The notes: generated by a model not told the origin, from the sequence alone. Counted from the first letter of the stretch, positions 17,456 to 26,417 are shown. The stretch: 64,000 bases of DNA from Paenibacillus marchantiophytorum (GCF_014640555.1 NZ_BMHE01000009.1:62001-126000); one strand, 5' to 3'. Made by a program: numbers and translations.

Positions 17456-17850
17456 TGGTAACGCTGTTTTTCAGCGTTAACTCACCTGAATTGCCCTTCA
17501 TCGTGCTCAGTCACTGACGGTAAAGTTGTTTTTCAACCTTACAGCACTCACTTTGGCCTCAACCGCCACCTTAACGCTGTTTTTCAGCGTTAACTCACCT
17601 GAATTGCCCTTCATCGTGCTCATCCAGTGACGGTAACGCTGTTTCTCAACGTTACCGCTCTCACTTCCGCCTCAACCGCCACCTTAACGCTGTTTTTCAG
17701 CGTTAACTCACCTGAATTGCCCTTCATCGTGCTCATCCAGTGACGGTAACGCTGTTTCTCAACGTTACCGCTCTCACTTCGGCCTCAGCCGCCACCTTAA
17801 CGCTGTTTCTCAGCGTTAACTCACCTGAATTGCCGTTCATCGTGCTCATT
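17456..17850. repeat. 113-bp tandem repeat, about 3.5 copies, with two hairpins per unit
   Basis: The hairpin TAACGCTG-TTTTT-CAGCGTTA begins at 17459, 17572, 17685 and 17798, giving an exact 113-base period. Each unit also has CTCACCTGAATTGCC, TCATCGTGCTCA and a second hairpin GGTAACG...CGTTACC. In the first unit the second hairpin differs (GTAAAGTTG with CAACCTTAC) yet still pairs; in both versions the only non-Watson-Crick pair is A-C on the + strand, which becomes a G-U wobble on the minus strand, suggesting an RNA read on the minus strand. Units 2 and 3 are nearly identical. It lies between the two PBP genes, downstream of the intact one. Confidence 0.85.
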
Positions 17851-17867
17851 CAACTCCGCCAACAACG

Positions 17868-17910
17868 CAAAAAAGCTGCTCCCCAGGTTTTCAACCTTGG
17901 GAAACAGCTT
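17868..17910 (-). terminator. Terminator of the intact PBP gene
   Basis: On the minus strand AAGCTG...CCCAAGGTT, GAAA-type loop, AACCTGGGG...CAGCTT followed by TTTTT, nine bases after the stop codon at 17919. The stem is about 16 bases with a few mismatches. Confidence 0.75.
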
Positions 17911-17918
17911 CTAATCCC

Positions 17919-19988
17919 TTACCACGGCTTCTTGCCGCCGCCGAGCTTCGTCAGGATGCCATCATTCGCGGCATCGTACGCTTGAAAAATCTTCGCAGCA
18001 ATCGGCGACGCTCCGTAACGTCCGTATCCGCCTTCCGGCACGACGACAGCAATCGCCAGCTTCGGATTCTCGACAGGCGCGAAGGCGATGAATACGGCGT
18101 TGTCGATCGTCCCGCCTGACACAGCTTGCGTCGACGTTCCCGTCTTCCGGGCTACATTGTATGGCAGCTCTTCGATACCTTCCGCTCCACTCTTCATACC
18201 GTGAATGATCGTGTTCCAATCACCTTTGGCGAATAAAGCCGTCGAGTCTTCCATGACCTCGGGTTCGACTTTCCTGACCAAATCCCCTTCAAAACTGCGG
18301 ATTTCATCAACGAACAAAGGCTTCATTTTCTTCCCTCTGCTTGCTAATGTCGCCGCGAATTGAGCCAGCTGCAGTGTGGTCGTTTTCTCATTTTGCCCCC
18401 AGGAAGCGTAAACCATGGCGGACTGATAGCTATCTTTTTTGGCATTTTTCGCAAAATCATTAGAGCCTGCGTTCTCACTCGGCAATCCGCTTCCGGTTTT
18501 AACGCCAATCCCGAACTTGGCTAAGTATTCCGCCCATTTATCGGTGACTTTGACGTTCTCCCCGCCATACTTCGAATAGAAGGGAATACCCACTTTGGCC
18601 GACATATACGTATTCGAGGAATGCTCGATAGAGCCAGCGGCATCTAGATTGCCGTAAGCCACTTTCCCGGAATTTGAGATCGAGCTCGTCGATCCGGTTT
18701 TACCGAACGTAAATGTTCCGGTATCGTTATAATATTGATTCGAAGGCGTAATCAGTTTCTCCGTTAATCCGATTAGTACCGACAACGGCTTGATCGTAGA
18801 TCCCATGAACACGATGGAGGACGGGTGCTTCGGCCGTTCTTTATCGGTGTATTTCGGATAGGCTGTCGTAATCGAGCCATTGGCGATGAAGGACCCTACT
18901 TTATCCAAATTGACCTGTGAAATCCCGCCCGTCCACACATTCGAATCGTAGTCGGGGAAGTTGGCCATCGTCACGATGCGCCCTGTATCGACTTCCATCG
19001 CTACCGCATAACCGGCTTCCGCATTTGCTCCAAATTTGATAAAAGCATCATTCCGCGCATAAGGCGTATGCAGGAAAGCGATTTGATCCTGGATGGCTTT
19101 CTCCGTTGTTTTCTGAATATCCTTATTAATAGATAGGTATAGATTGTTGCCTTTGATCGGTTTGGTCACTGTCGCTCTGCCGATAATTTTCATAGCCGCG
19201 TTTACGGGATACACTTTGTACCCATTTTTACCGCGCAAATCATCTTGGTACATTCTTTCGATGCCGTCAAAACCAACATTTTCCGCAGGCAAATATTCTT
19301 TGCTTTCCGGGTTATCTTTGTACATCTCCTGTGCAGACTGTGTCGAGTACTTATTGAGATATCCAATCAACTGCGGGGCAATTGTCGTTGTGCCGTCATC
19401 GTCCATTTCGTAGGTACGAATACTTTCTTCCGTGACTTCAAGCCATTTGAATTCATCGCGATGCTCTAATAAATACGCAATTTCTTCCTTGGACAGGTCC
19501 GTCTTGATTTTACGGGGAACCCAGTAATAGCTGGGGTCCTTTACTTTATTTTGATTAATGTCATAACCCAAATCCATGGCTAGCACAATTTCTTCCGGTG
19601 TAGGCTGCACAGACGTCTTCTTGCCGTATTTATCAAAAACATCCGTCTTGAGTCGACGCGCAAGATTAATAATTTCTGCCTTATCCTGCTGACCTGGCTC
19701 AATCCGGAAAAATAAAGACTGCACAGGGATCGTATAAGCGAGCGGGGACTTGGTTGAATCATAAATATTGCCGCGGATAGGCGCAATTTTGTTCGTCTGA
19801 TTCGTGTTTGTATTCTCGGCCGCTTTGAGATCTTTGGCTTGCACGAATTGTAAAATGGCTAACCGCACGATTAACACGGAAAACAACACGAATGTTACAA
19901 AGAAAAAAATATTGATCCGAAACGAAAAGTGCCGTTTTTTGGTGATTTCCTTTTTCTTCGGATCATCCATAATGGATGACTTCATCAC
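17919..19988 (-). CDS. Class B penicillin-binding protein (transpeptidase, PbpA/PbpH-like)
   Basis: 689 residues. A short basic cytoplasmic tail (DDPKKKEITKK) precedes one membrane anchor at about residues 24-46, followed by the pedestal/dimerisation domain (IAPIRGNIYDSTKSPLAYTI) and a C-terminal transpeptidase domain with the active-site GSTIKP serine near residue 395, SSN near 454 and KTGT near 622. It cross-links peptidoglycan outside the membrane; size and order resemble rod-elongation PBPs, but sporulation or stress paralogues are equally possible. The start is GTG 19988 (AAAGGA eight bases upstream) or the next codon, ATG. It is 15 bases downstream of a HAD gene. The adjacent paralogue at 15147-17086 is broken. 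Confidence 0.9.
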   Translation of the reverse strand: MMKSSIMDDPKKKEITKKRHFSFRINIFFFVTFVLFSVLIVRLAILQFVQAKDLKAAENTNTNQTNKIAPIRGNIYDSTKSPLAYTIPVQSLFFRIEPGQQDKAEIINLARRLKTDVFDKYGKKTSVQPTPEEIVLAMDLGYDINQNKVKDPSYYWVPRKIKTDLSKEEIAYLLEHRDEFKWLEVTEESIRTYEMDDDGTTTIAPQLIGYLNKYSTQSAQEMYKDNPESKEYLPAENVGFDGIERMYQDDLRGKNGYKVYPVNAAMKIIGRATVTKPIKGNNLYLSINKDIQKTTEKAIQDQIAFLHTPYARNDAFIKFGANAEAGYAVAMEVDTGRIVTMANFPDYDSNVWTGGISQVNLDKVGSFIANGSITTAYPKYTDKERPKHPSSIVFMGSTIKPLSVLIGLTEKLITPSNQYYNDTGTFTFGKTGSTSSISNSGKVAYGNLDAAGSIEHSSNTYMSAKVGIPFYSKYGGENVKVTDKWAEYLAKFGIGVKTGSGLPSENAGSNDFAKNAKKDSYQSAMVYASWGQNEKTTTLQLAQFAATLASRGKKMKPLFVDEIRSFEGDLVRKVEPEVMEDSTALFAKGDWNTIIHGMKSGAEGIEELPYNVARKTGTSTQAVSGGTIDNAVFIAFAPVENPKLAIAVVVPEGGYGRYGASPIAAKIFQAYDAANDGILTKLGGGKKPW

Positions 19989-20003
19989 TTCTCAGATCCT
20001 TTC

Positions 20004-20729
20004 TTACCCAATTGCTTGTTGATCTTGAAAAAGTTCGAGCAGGGTACGAATACCTTCCCCGGTATGATAGGAGTAGCGGATAATGCGAATCGCATCGATC
20101 CCTACCTGATTTGGCGCCCAAACATCATTCGTCTCATGGTCACCGATATAGAGAACGTCCTTAGCCTCTATGCCTGCCCGCTCCAAAGCCAACTTGAAGA
20201 TCGCCGGATCCGGCTTCTCCAGTCCCACCTCAGTCGATACGAGAACAGGATCAAAGTAATGCAGGATCCCCTTATCTGCCAGAATCGCTTTAAGCGTAGG
20301 CGCGAAATTACTGATAATTCCGATTCGAAAGCCTCGTTCTTTCAACTGTTCCAAGAATGGTTTCACATCGTCAAATAGTTCATAATACTCCGGTGCTGTA
20401 AAAATATCATAGAGTTCATGACAGCAATCGAAAATCTCTTCCTCTGTCCATTCCTCGTGAATCCCTAGTTTATGAAGCACATATTTATATAGTTGAACCC
20501 AGAATTCACGGTCCGATTCCGGACTGCAAACAACGAAATTATCCTGCTTATTCACGTAATAAAAAAGACGAAAAGCTTCGGTAAAAAGTTCATTGATATG
20601 GGATTCATCGCGATCCACGGACCTCAGTTGCAGATATTGTTTCAAAATCGTTTGAGCCGCTGGAATGGTGAGCAACGTGTCCCCCGCATCCAGATAAATC
20701 ATGGGATAGTCCTGAATTGCTTTGCGCAT
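20004..20729 (-). CDS. HAD-superfamily hydrolase
   Basis: 241 residues. Motif I is YLDAGDTLL near residues 13-21; the usual DxDxT is changed to DAGDT, so the general-acid Asp is shifted by one, a form seen in REG-2/HDHD3-like HAD proteins. Motif II Ser is in IISNFAP (about 145), motif III Lys in LEKPDPAIF (about 175), and motif IV in IGDHETNDVWAP (about 198). An all-helical type I cap lies between motif I and II. A small-molecule phosphatase is likely; substrate unknown. It is 15 bases upstream of the intact PBP gene on the same strand and therefore probably co-transcribed with it. Confidence 0.82.
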   Translation of the reverse strand: MRKAIQDYPMIYLDAGDTLLTIPAAQTILKQYLQLRSVDRDESHINELFTEAFRLFYYVNKQDNFVVCSPESDREFWVQLYKYVLHKLGIHEEWTEEEIFDCCHELYDIFTAPEYYELFDDVKPFLEQLKERGFRIGIISNFAPTLKAILADKGILHYFDPVLVSTEVGLEKPDPAIFKLALERAGIEAKDVLYIGDHETNDVWAPNQVGIDAIRIIRYSYHTGEGIRTLLELFQDQQAIG

Positions 20730-20825
20730 ACTTTCTCCTTTTCACAATCATCAGAATGGCACCTACTTAGTGTACCACATTTATTTGGGGATGAGAAAAA
20801 GCAGCCAAATGATTATTCACAAATG

Positions 20826-20862
20826 TAAAAAGCCTCTCTTTAACGTTCTAAAGAAAAGGCTT
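20826..20862 (-). terminator. Terminator of the transglutaminase-like operon
   Basis: Minus strand: AAGCCT...TCTTTA, GAACG loop, TAAAGA...AGGCTT then TTTTAC, 28 bases after the stop at 20890. The stem is about 14 bases with one mismatch. Confidence 0.7.
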
Positions 20863-20889
20863 CTCTGCATGCTTTATGCTAATAATCTT

Positions 20890-22038
20890 CTAAGCGTCCT
20901 TCACATGGGTTTGATCGAAATTCGGCGGATTGAACCAATTGCCTCCGCTTGCCACCCATGTGGAATCCAGTGGTACCCAACGATTCGTTTCCTTCAAATA
21001 AACTTCATTCCAAGCATGAGGTCCATAGCTTCCCTGCCCATCATAGCCCAAGCCCGTCACGACTTTCACATCAAGGCCAATCGATCTGGCCATTTGGGCA
21101 TATAGTCTGGAATAATCAATACAAACGCCTTCGCGCGTGTTAAAGGTATCCTCTGGCGTCTGCTCCTTCCAGATTCGTTTCTCTTCATACAGCTTAACCT
21201 TGTCCCAATCATATTTAACGCGGCTGCCTACCCAGCTATACAGCAGCTTCGCCTTCTCTTCATCCGTTGTTCCGCTGGCCGTTACTTCCTTGGCGGCATC
21301 GGCAATATTGCCTGGGATCTTGGCATCAAGCACTTCATATTTACGCTGTAAAATATTCGTGAATTCATCTTCCACAGCACGCGTGAAAACAGGCACCTTC
21401 TCGGTTATGAAATCACCTGTAAAGGGAGCAATGACTTCTTTAGCCCCTTTTTGATACATCTGGGAAGATTCAATATACGTTGTAACCGAGGAATGCGGGA
21501 ACAGTGTCACATAAATGAACAGAACAGCAATAAGCATGAGTGCTCTGGCGAAGCCTGCAACAGAACCTATCGCTCCGCCCGAAACGGAGCTGAGTATGGA
21601 TTTCCTGCGTTCCTGAGACGTATAGCGTTCAGCCAACCAAGTGCCGATTAACGGATACACCAACAGGTTAAGCAATTGTTTGACGATCATATAGCCAAGC
21701 AAGAACAGCACGCCAAATCGCAACAGCGGAAAATCGCGAATACTCGTTATTGCCGTATAGTAGGTCTGTTTCAGAATGCCAATATCAGCACTTGGAATTT
21801 GTAAGTTTTGTGCTTTAAGCCAGGTTTGAATCAAGGGAGACAACAGTTGAACGCCTTTCCAGGCGATAAACATCGAGATAACAGCGACGCCAGCTTCCAC
21901 AAGCATAGAAATCAGATGCTTCGCTGATCCTGATCCTCCCCGTCTAAATCCTTGAATGATGGAACCTGCGAATAGGAGCACAATCACGATGGATATCAGA
22001 TTTATTGAAGTTGCTTGGAACCACGTCATATCCGTCAT
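20890..22038 (-). CDS. CvpA-like membrane region fused to transglutaminase core
   Basis: 382 residues. The first 190 contain four to five membrane segments and a CvpA-like pattern (LLVYPLIGTWLAER then a Ser/Gly-rich turn and hydrophobic helix). Residues 275-370 form a transglutaminase-like core: catalytic Cys in REGVCIDYSRLYAQMAR, His in GPHAWNEVY and Asp in PLDSTW, complete and in the right order. Such extracytoplasmic proteins may act as peptidases, cross-linking enzymes or scaffolds; no substrate can be assigned. The start ATG 22038 has GGATGGTGAG nearby. The next gene upstream (22065) is a small membrane protein on the same strand, so the two probably work together. Confidence 0.78.
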   Translation of the reverse strand: MTDMTWFQATSINLISIVIVLLFAGSIIQGFRRGGSGSAKHLISMLVEAGVAVISMFIAWKGVQLLSPLIQTWLKAQNLQIPSADIGILKQTYYTAITSIRDFPLLRFGVLFLLGYMIVKQLLNLLVYPLIGTWLAERYTSQERRKSILSSVSGGAIGSVAGFARALMLIAVLFIYVTLFPHSSVTTYIESSQMYQKGAKEVIAPFTGDFITEKVPVFTRAVEDEFTNILQRKYEVLDAKIPGNIADAAKEVTASGTTDEEKAKLLYSWVGSRVKYDWDKVKLYEEKRIWKEQTPEDTFNTREGVCIDYSRLYAQMARSIGLDVKVVTGLGYDGQGSYGPHAWNEVYLKETNRWVPLDSTWVASGGNWFNPPNFDQTHVKDA

Positions 22039-22064
22039 GATTTCTCACCATCCTATCTAGCTAC

Positions 22065-22499
22065 TTATGGCTTGGCATTCTTCTTCGCTTGCTCAATAAA
22101 AGTATTTATCGCAGCGTTGGCATTCATTTTGAACGTTTTTCCGAGGAAAGTAACCTGCACTTCATCAGAGCCTGACTTTCCTTCCACTTTCAAACTCTTT
22201 GTTGTTATGAGATAGGAGCCGTCCGGATTGGCTTTGAACTGCGCATCCTTGGCTTCTTCTGTCAGAGTGCTGACTGCCTTCTCCGTAACTTCATTCCCGA
22301 CTTGGGAAACCACGCTTGCCCCAATATCCTTTATTTTATCCTTATAACTCGCTCCATAAACAACCAAAGCCCCGACAATGGCTAGAACAACGACCCATTT
22401 TACAACGGTTTTCACAATACCAACTACGATAAAAAGCACAATAATAGCAGCTACAATTAAGTACCAACGATCCTGTGCAAAAGTAATCCACTGATCCAA
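22065..22499 (-). CDS. Small membrane protein with extracytoplasmic domain
   Basis: 144 residues; no family recognised. Two close hydrophobic segments cover roughly residues 12-29 and 32-50, followed by a soluble domain of about 90 residues (KIKDIGASVVSQVGNEV helix, then strands YLITTKSLKVEG and DEVQVTFLGKTFKM, then a C-terminal helix). It is 26 bases upstream of the CvpA/transglutaminase gene on the same strand and preceded by AGGAGGGG, so co-transcription is likely and the two proteins may form a membrane complex. Confidence 0.65.
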   Translation of the reverse strand: MDQWITFAQDRWYLIVAAIIVLFIVVGIVKTVVKWVVVLAIVGALVVYGASYKDKIKDIGASVVSQVGNEVTEKAVSTLTEEAKDAQFKANPDGSYLITTKSLKVEGKSGSDEVQVTFLGKTFKMNANAAINTFIEQAKKNAKP

Positions 22500-22552
22500 A
22501 CAAACCCCTCCTAATTATCCAAAAGTCTTTCCTATCATACTACACAGGCTGC

Positions 22553-22708
22553 TTAGTCTTCATCTCTTTTTTTCCTTAACTGGGCTAATCGTTGCTCAAT
22601 TTCTTCCGTTTTATCGATTCTGCCCCTCGTCTTGCGAAAAGCTTGTCTCAACCGGAAGATAAGAAATATCGCTACACAAGCAAGTAAAACAATGACATAC
22701 GTATCCAT
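22553..22708 (-). CDS. Small single-span membrane protein
   Basis: 51 residues from ATG 22708, chosen because AAAGGAGG lies six bases upstream; a longer frame to 22738 has no such site. Residues 3-19 form one membrane helix (TYVIVLLACVAIFLIFR), followed by a highly charged cytoplasmic tail rich in Arg, Lys and Glu (KTEEIEQRLAQLRKKRDED) likely to be helical or coiled coil. Function unknown. It precedes the membrane protein at 22065 by about 50 bases, so it may belong to the same operon. Confidence 0.55.
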   Translation of the reverse strand: MDTYVIVLLACVAIFLIFRLRQAFRKTRGRIDKTEEIEQRLAQLRKKRDED

Positions 22709-22819
22709 GAAATCCTCCTTTGCGATGAATTGTGTCATTTGGTTGGAAAGGTTATATCTATAGGACGAGCGGCGTACATCTAAAGAAGAGACAAGTTAAT
22801 GAATCGAGGTGGCAAGAAC

Positions 22820-23986
22820 ATGCGAACAGCAATATGGTTGTATTTATTTATGTTTGTGGCGTTTTTTGATTTGCACGCGCAGTACCCGATTCTTTCCCCC
22901 TTCGCCTTATCTTTGGGCGCAGCTCCTTCATTTATCGGGCTTATCATGGGAGTTTACTCCCTCACACACTTACCTGGCAATCTGCTTGCGGGCTACGGCG
23001 TGGATAAATACGGCAGTAAATTTTTTATCGTCATTAGCCTGATTGTAGCAGGGATCATCTTGCTTTTTCAATCCAACGTCAAAGATCCATGGCACTTGCT
23101 ATACATCCGCTCCATCAGCGGCTTTGTGCTCGCCTTCTTATCGCCAGCCTGCTTAACTCTGCTCGCTCGCATCGCCAAAGACCGCATCCATCAGAGCAAG
23201 CTAATGGCAGGCAACGGGCTTGTTCACACCTTGGCATCTGTCGTTTCCCCAGCCGCTGGTGCAGTCCTTGTTGCCAAAATCGGGTTCACAACGGCTTTCT
23301 CTGTCTTGGGATGGGTCCTTATTATTACAGGAATCTTAGCAATTTTCGGGGTAAATGAGAAGCAGCTTTTGGGACAAACAGCCAATAAGTCCGTCTTATT
23401 GGATCCTCATGGACATGAACTGCCGGATAAAGATTCCGATGTGCCAGACGGCGTGTCCATGCCATGGCTATTTTTCCTCATTCCAATGGCTCTTTCCTGT
23501 TCGCAAGGCATCCTTTTCTTTGAGCTGCCTTTAATGAAATCTGCCAGAGAATCGATTCTTACTTCCGGCGTATTTTTCACTTTAATCAGCTTGGGCGCAT
23601 TATTAAGCATCAGTTTCTGGTTCCTTAATAAAGTGCCGCCCTTTATTCGCACCGTCTGCGGCAGCTTATCCCTTGCCGTCGTTTTCTTCGGATTAGCGAT
23701 TCAATGGCCAATTCCGCTTACCGTCTCTCTCTTCCTGATCGGTATGGCCAAAGGCGTCATTTATCCGGCATTAGCTGCTCTGTTAGCCAGCATAACGAGC
23801 AGCAATCGCTATGGCCGCGTCTTTTCTTTGCTGTCGATTTCCTATTCTGTCGGAGCTTTTATTGGTCCGATGATGGCTGGGCAGCTCCGCGACCATATTT
23901 CCTCCTATTTTATCGCTTTCTTTATCTTAATGCTCGCTCTTTCCCTTCTCCCTCTGCGTTCTTTTAAAGCACCCGTAACGACGTAA
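22820..23986 (+). CDS. Major facilitator superfamily permease
   Basis: 388 residues from ATG 22820 (GAGGTGG upstream; an ATG at 22799 lacks one). Twelve hydrophobic spans are visible with the MFS A-like motif GYGVDKYGSKFF between spans 2 and 3 and a related GRVF loop in the second half. The central loop after span 6 (QLLGQTANKS to PDGVSM, about residues 190-220) is short and charged. It is most like drug:H+ antiporter-type or unassigned MFS exporters; substrate unknown. It is transcribed divergently from the small membrane gene at 22708 and has its own terminator at 24001. Confidence 0.82.
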   Translation: MRTAIWLYLFMFVAFFDLHAQYPILSPFALSLGAAPSFIGLIMGVYSLTHLPGNLLAGYGVDKYGSKFFIVISLIVAGIILLFQSNVKDPWHLLYIRSISGFVLAFLSPACLTLLARIAKDRIHQSKLMAGNGLVHTLASVVSPAAGAVLVAKIGFTTAFSVLGWVLIITGILAIFGVNEKQLLGQTANKSVLLDPHGHELPDKDSDVPDGVSMPWLFFLIPMALSCSQGILFFELPLMKSARESILTSGVFFTLISLGALLSISFWFLNKVPPFIRTVCGSLSLAVVFFGLAIQWPIPLTVSLFLIGMAKGVIYPALAALLASITSSNRYGRVFSLLSISYSVGAFIGPMMAGQLRDHISSYFIAFFILMLALSLLPLRSFKAPVTT

Positions 23987-24000
23987 ACAGCCATTTTATC

Positions 24001-24031
24001 GGGCGGCCTGAGCCAATCAGGCCGTCTTTGT
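24001..24031 (+). terminator. Terminator of the MFS gene
   Basis: GGCGGCCTGA, GCCAA loop, TCAGGCCGTC (one G-T pair), then TTTG. It starts 15 bases after the MFS stop. Confidence 0.6.
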
Positions 24032-24154
24032 GCTGTCAATCTGTGTCATTTCCCGGGAAATGGAAACGGATTATTTGGCAAACGTCGAATCAAATCCTTG
24101 GAACACATGCCAAAACGGGTTATACTACAAAAAAACCTGGTTGGAGGAGATCCG

Positions 24155-24508
24155 ATGTCGATCGCTATCATTGTAGAAGGTAAAAACGACAAAAGCCGCT
24201 TAAAACGCGTGGTGGATGACAGTGTTCTCATCCTCTGTACATTCGGCACCCCCAGTTCCTTAACGCTGGACGAACTGCGGAAAAAAGCAGGGCACAAGCA
24301 TGTTTATTTATTCACGGATAATGACGCTTCAGGCAAAAAAATCAGATCCCTGCTGCGGGATACGTTCCCAGACGCTGAACAAATCTATACCCGCAAAGGA
24401 TATGCCGGAGTGGAAGGAACGCCAGAGGAATATATCATCCAGCAATTAGAAAAAGCAGGCCTGGACGAGTATATTATATACCCTTCGACAGAACCTGCTG
24501 CTGAATAG
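24155..24508 (+). CDS. Toprim-domain protein
   Basis: 117 residues from ATG 24155, preceded by GGAGGAGATCC. A single Toprim domain is visible: the catalytic Glu in IIVEGKNDKSRL near the start, and the metal-binding DxD form FTDNDASGKK near residue 65. It is smaller than RNase M5 (about 180 residues) and lacks the usual C-terminal extension, so it resembles a stand-alone Toprim protein rather than RnmV itself. Such domains cut or process nucleic acid with Mg2+. It is the only gene between two oppositely directed genes, so a monocistronic unit is expected. Confidence 0.75.
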   Translation: MSIAIIVEGKNDKSRLKRVVDDSVLILCTFGTPSSLTLDELRKKAGHKHVYLFTDNDASGKKIRSLLRDTFPDAEQIYTRKGYAGVEGTPEEYIIQQLEKAGLDEYIIYPSTEPAAE

Positions 24509-24538
24509 TTAATGCTATTAATGATTGCGTTTTGCGCG

Positions 24539-25171
24539 TTATTTCCCTTTAGACAAGGTCACCACGTCTTTGACAATGTGGTCAGCGTCTAATTCCGGTC
24601 TACTTGCATCGTAATAATTGCGGATTTTCCCTTTGGGATCAACGAGTAAAATGGCGTTGGAATGCGAGAAGTTGCCGTCTTTCTCTTTAATGACCATAAT
24701 GCCGTAATCTTCAGCAAGCTTGTGAATCTTCGCTTCTTCGCCGCGGAGGAACATCCATCCACTCGGATCCGGCTTGGACTCAAATTTGGTTCTGAATTCC
24801 TTCAGCACCTCAGGCGTATCGCGGTTTGGGTCCACCGTAATGGATAAAATTTCTGCTTTCGTTCCGAACAAACCTTTTTTCTTCAGTTCTTCCTGTACTT
24901 GCGTGAGACGGAATGTTGTAGGCAAGCAAACATCGGGACAGAAAGAATAAAAGAAATAGACCAAGCGAACCTTGCCGTCCGTATCCTGGGAAGCTACCGA
25001 TTTGCCATCCAGATCCTGCAATTGAAAAGCAGGCGCTTGTTTCATTGCCGTCAACCGAGGGTCAGCTTCATTGCTGTTCGCCCACAATTTGTAGGCGAAT
25101 GACGCGATCATCGCAATGAGAATGACACCAAGCGCTAATTTGAACCAATTTTTCTCAAAAAAAGTATTCAT
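24539..25171 (-). CDS. SCO1/SenC-family copper chaperone
   Basis: 210 residues with an N-terminal membrane anchor (about residues 11-28). The copper site is complete: CPDVC (about residues 75-80) in FYSFCPDVCLP and the distal His in SHSNAILLVD near residue 168; a thioredoxin-like fold with the catalytic-like FF motif is apparent. Family members (ScoI, YpmQ in Bacillus subtilis) deliver copper to subunit II of cytochrome c oxidase outside the membrane. It sits 17 bases downstream of ctaB on the same strand, as in other Bacillales, so the two genes likely form one oxidase-assembly unit. Confidence 0.88.
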   Translation of the reverse strand: MNTFFEKNWFKLALGVILIAMIASFAYKLWANSNEADPRLTAMKQAPAFQLQDLDGKSVASQDTDGKVRLVYFFYSFCPDVCLPTTFRLTQVQEELKKKGLFGTKAEILSITVDPNRDTPEVLKEFRTKFESKPDPSGWMFLRGEEAKIHKLAEDYGIMVIKEKDGNFSHSNAILLVDPKGKIRNYYDASRPELDADHIVKDVVTLSKGK

Positions 25172-25188
25172 TCTGTTAGCCCTCTATT

Positions 25189-26166
25189 CTAGCTTAAATT
25201 CACAGTATCAACGACCATGAGGATCGATAAAAACGTTAAATACATAATTGAAAATAGGAATGTACGCTTAGCCCATTGTACTTCAGCTTCGCCTTTCTCT
25301 TTGAACCCTTTGACACACATCAACACCCAGATTAAACCAAGAACTGTTGATCCAATTAAGAATACATAGCCTAGATAACCATAGGCCGTTAACATCACGG
25401 TAACTGGTACGAGCAGAACGACATAACGTACCATGCTGATCTTGGTTACATAAGAACCTTTAACCACAGGTAACAGTGGAAAACCAGCTGCGCGGTACTC
25501 TTCCATCCGGCGAATACCCAACGCCCAGAAATGAGGCGGCTGCCACAAGAACAAGAAAGCAAATAGTAAAACAGCTCCCGCATCCACCGTGCCAGTAACG
25601 GCACAATACCCGATTACCGGAGGCGTCGCCCCGGAAAATGCCCCTACAAATGTACTCCATACTGAGGTTCGTTTGAACCAGGCGGTGTAGAGCCATACAT
25701 ACAAGAACAATCCAAGCAAGCCAATAAGCGCTGCCAGCGGTGATGCAGCAGCAAAATATAAAACGGACAATCCGATTATGCCCAAAATAATGCCATACCA
25801 CAGAACGACATTGGCGCTAAGTCTACCGCTTGGCAAGGCTCTGTTCTTGGTCCGTTCCATCTTCGCATCCATTTCACGATCCAGGAAATTGTTCAACACC
25901 GTGCCGCCTGCCATCACAAGCGCTGTACCCAGCATCGTCCAAATCAGATGCATCCAGCTGACATCCCAGCGTGCCGCCATCCAGTATCCGGCAAATGCGG
26001 TCATCAGATTCGAATAAATAATGCCTGGTTTCACCAAGCGATAAAACTCTTTTGCCGTTACAGGCTCTGCAGATGAATGTTTATTGCTAGCATCTATGGA
26101 TTCGGTCCCTACAGATCCTTGTGTCGAGCCGCTAGTTATTCTGTCATAGCTTGCTTGATTTTCCAC
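25189..26166 (-). CDS. ctaB: Protoheme IX farnesyltransferase (heme O synthase)
   Basis: 325 residues when started at GTG 26166, which has GAGGAGGG seven bases upstream; a frame continuing to 26427 is not protein-like and was not used. The first 45 residues are polar, and then eight or nine membrane helices follow. The aspartate-rich prenyltransferase motif NNFLDREMDAKMERTKNR lies near residue 95-112 and a second DxxxD-like block around 215-245. The enzyme attaches farnesyl to heme B to make heme O, precursor of heme A in cytochrome oxidase. The same-strand SCO gene follows by 17 bases. Confidence 0.92.
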   Translation of the reverse strand: MENQASYDRITSGSTQGSVGTESIDASNKHSSAEPVTAKEFYRLVKPGIIYSNLMTAFAGYWMAARWDVSWMHLIWTMLGTALVMAGGTVLNNFLDREMDAKMERTKNRALPSGRLSANVVLWYGIILGIIGLSVLYFAAASPLAALIGLLGLFLYVWLYTAWFKRTSVWSTFVGAFSGATPPVIGYCAVTGTVDAGAVLLFAFLFLWQPPHFWALGIRRMEEYRAAGFPLLPVVKGSYVTKISMVRYVVLLVPVTVMLTAYGYLGYVFLIGSTVLGLIWVLMCVKGFKEKGEAEVQWAKRTFLFSIMYLTFLSILMVVDTVNLS

Positions 26167-26393
26167 GTTATTGCCCTCCTCTATGTCGAACTTCCGAGCT
26201 ATTTGAATTAAGACCACTTTCATCATACCAACCCATACAACGTTTGACAATGAAGTGCAGCCAGTTGTCATCATATTGTCGATTCTCCTACCAGTATGCG
26301 TGGAAAAAGCGCTTGCCATTCTCTGCCATTCGAAAATCCTTTGACAGAGTCGGGAACAACATAGATTCTCCCGATCCACAGCGCCATCAAAGC

Positions 26394-26417
26394 AAAAAGG
26401 AGCCCAAGGGCTCCTTT
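26394..26417 (-). terminator. Terminator of the urease operon
   Basis: Minus strand: AAAGGAGCCC, TT, GGGCTCCTTT followed by TTGC. A perfect 10-base stem 14 bases after the ureD stop at 26431. Confidence 0.75.

Noticed and set aside
17456..17850. Possible second CRISPR array in the 113-bp repeats
   Set aside because: The whole 113-base unit is repeated, so there are no variable spacers, and the repeats do not resemble the I-C type.
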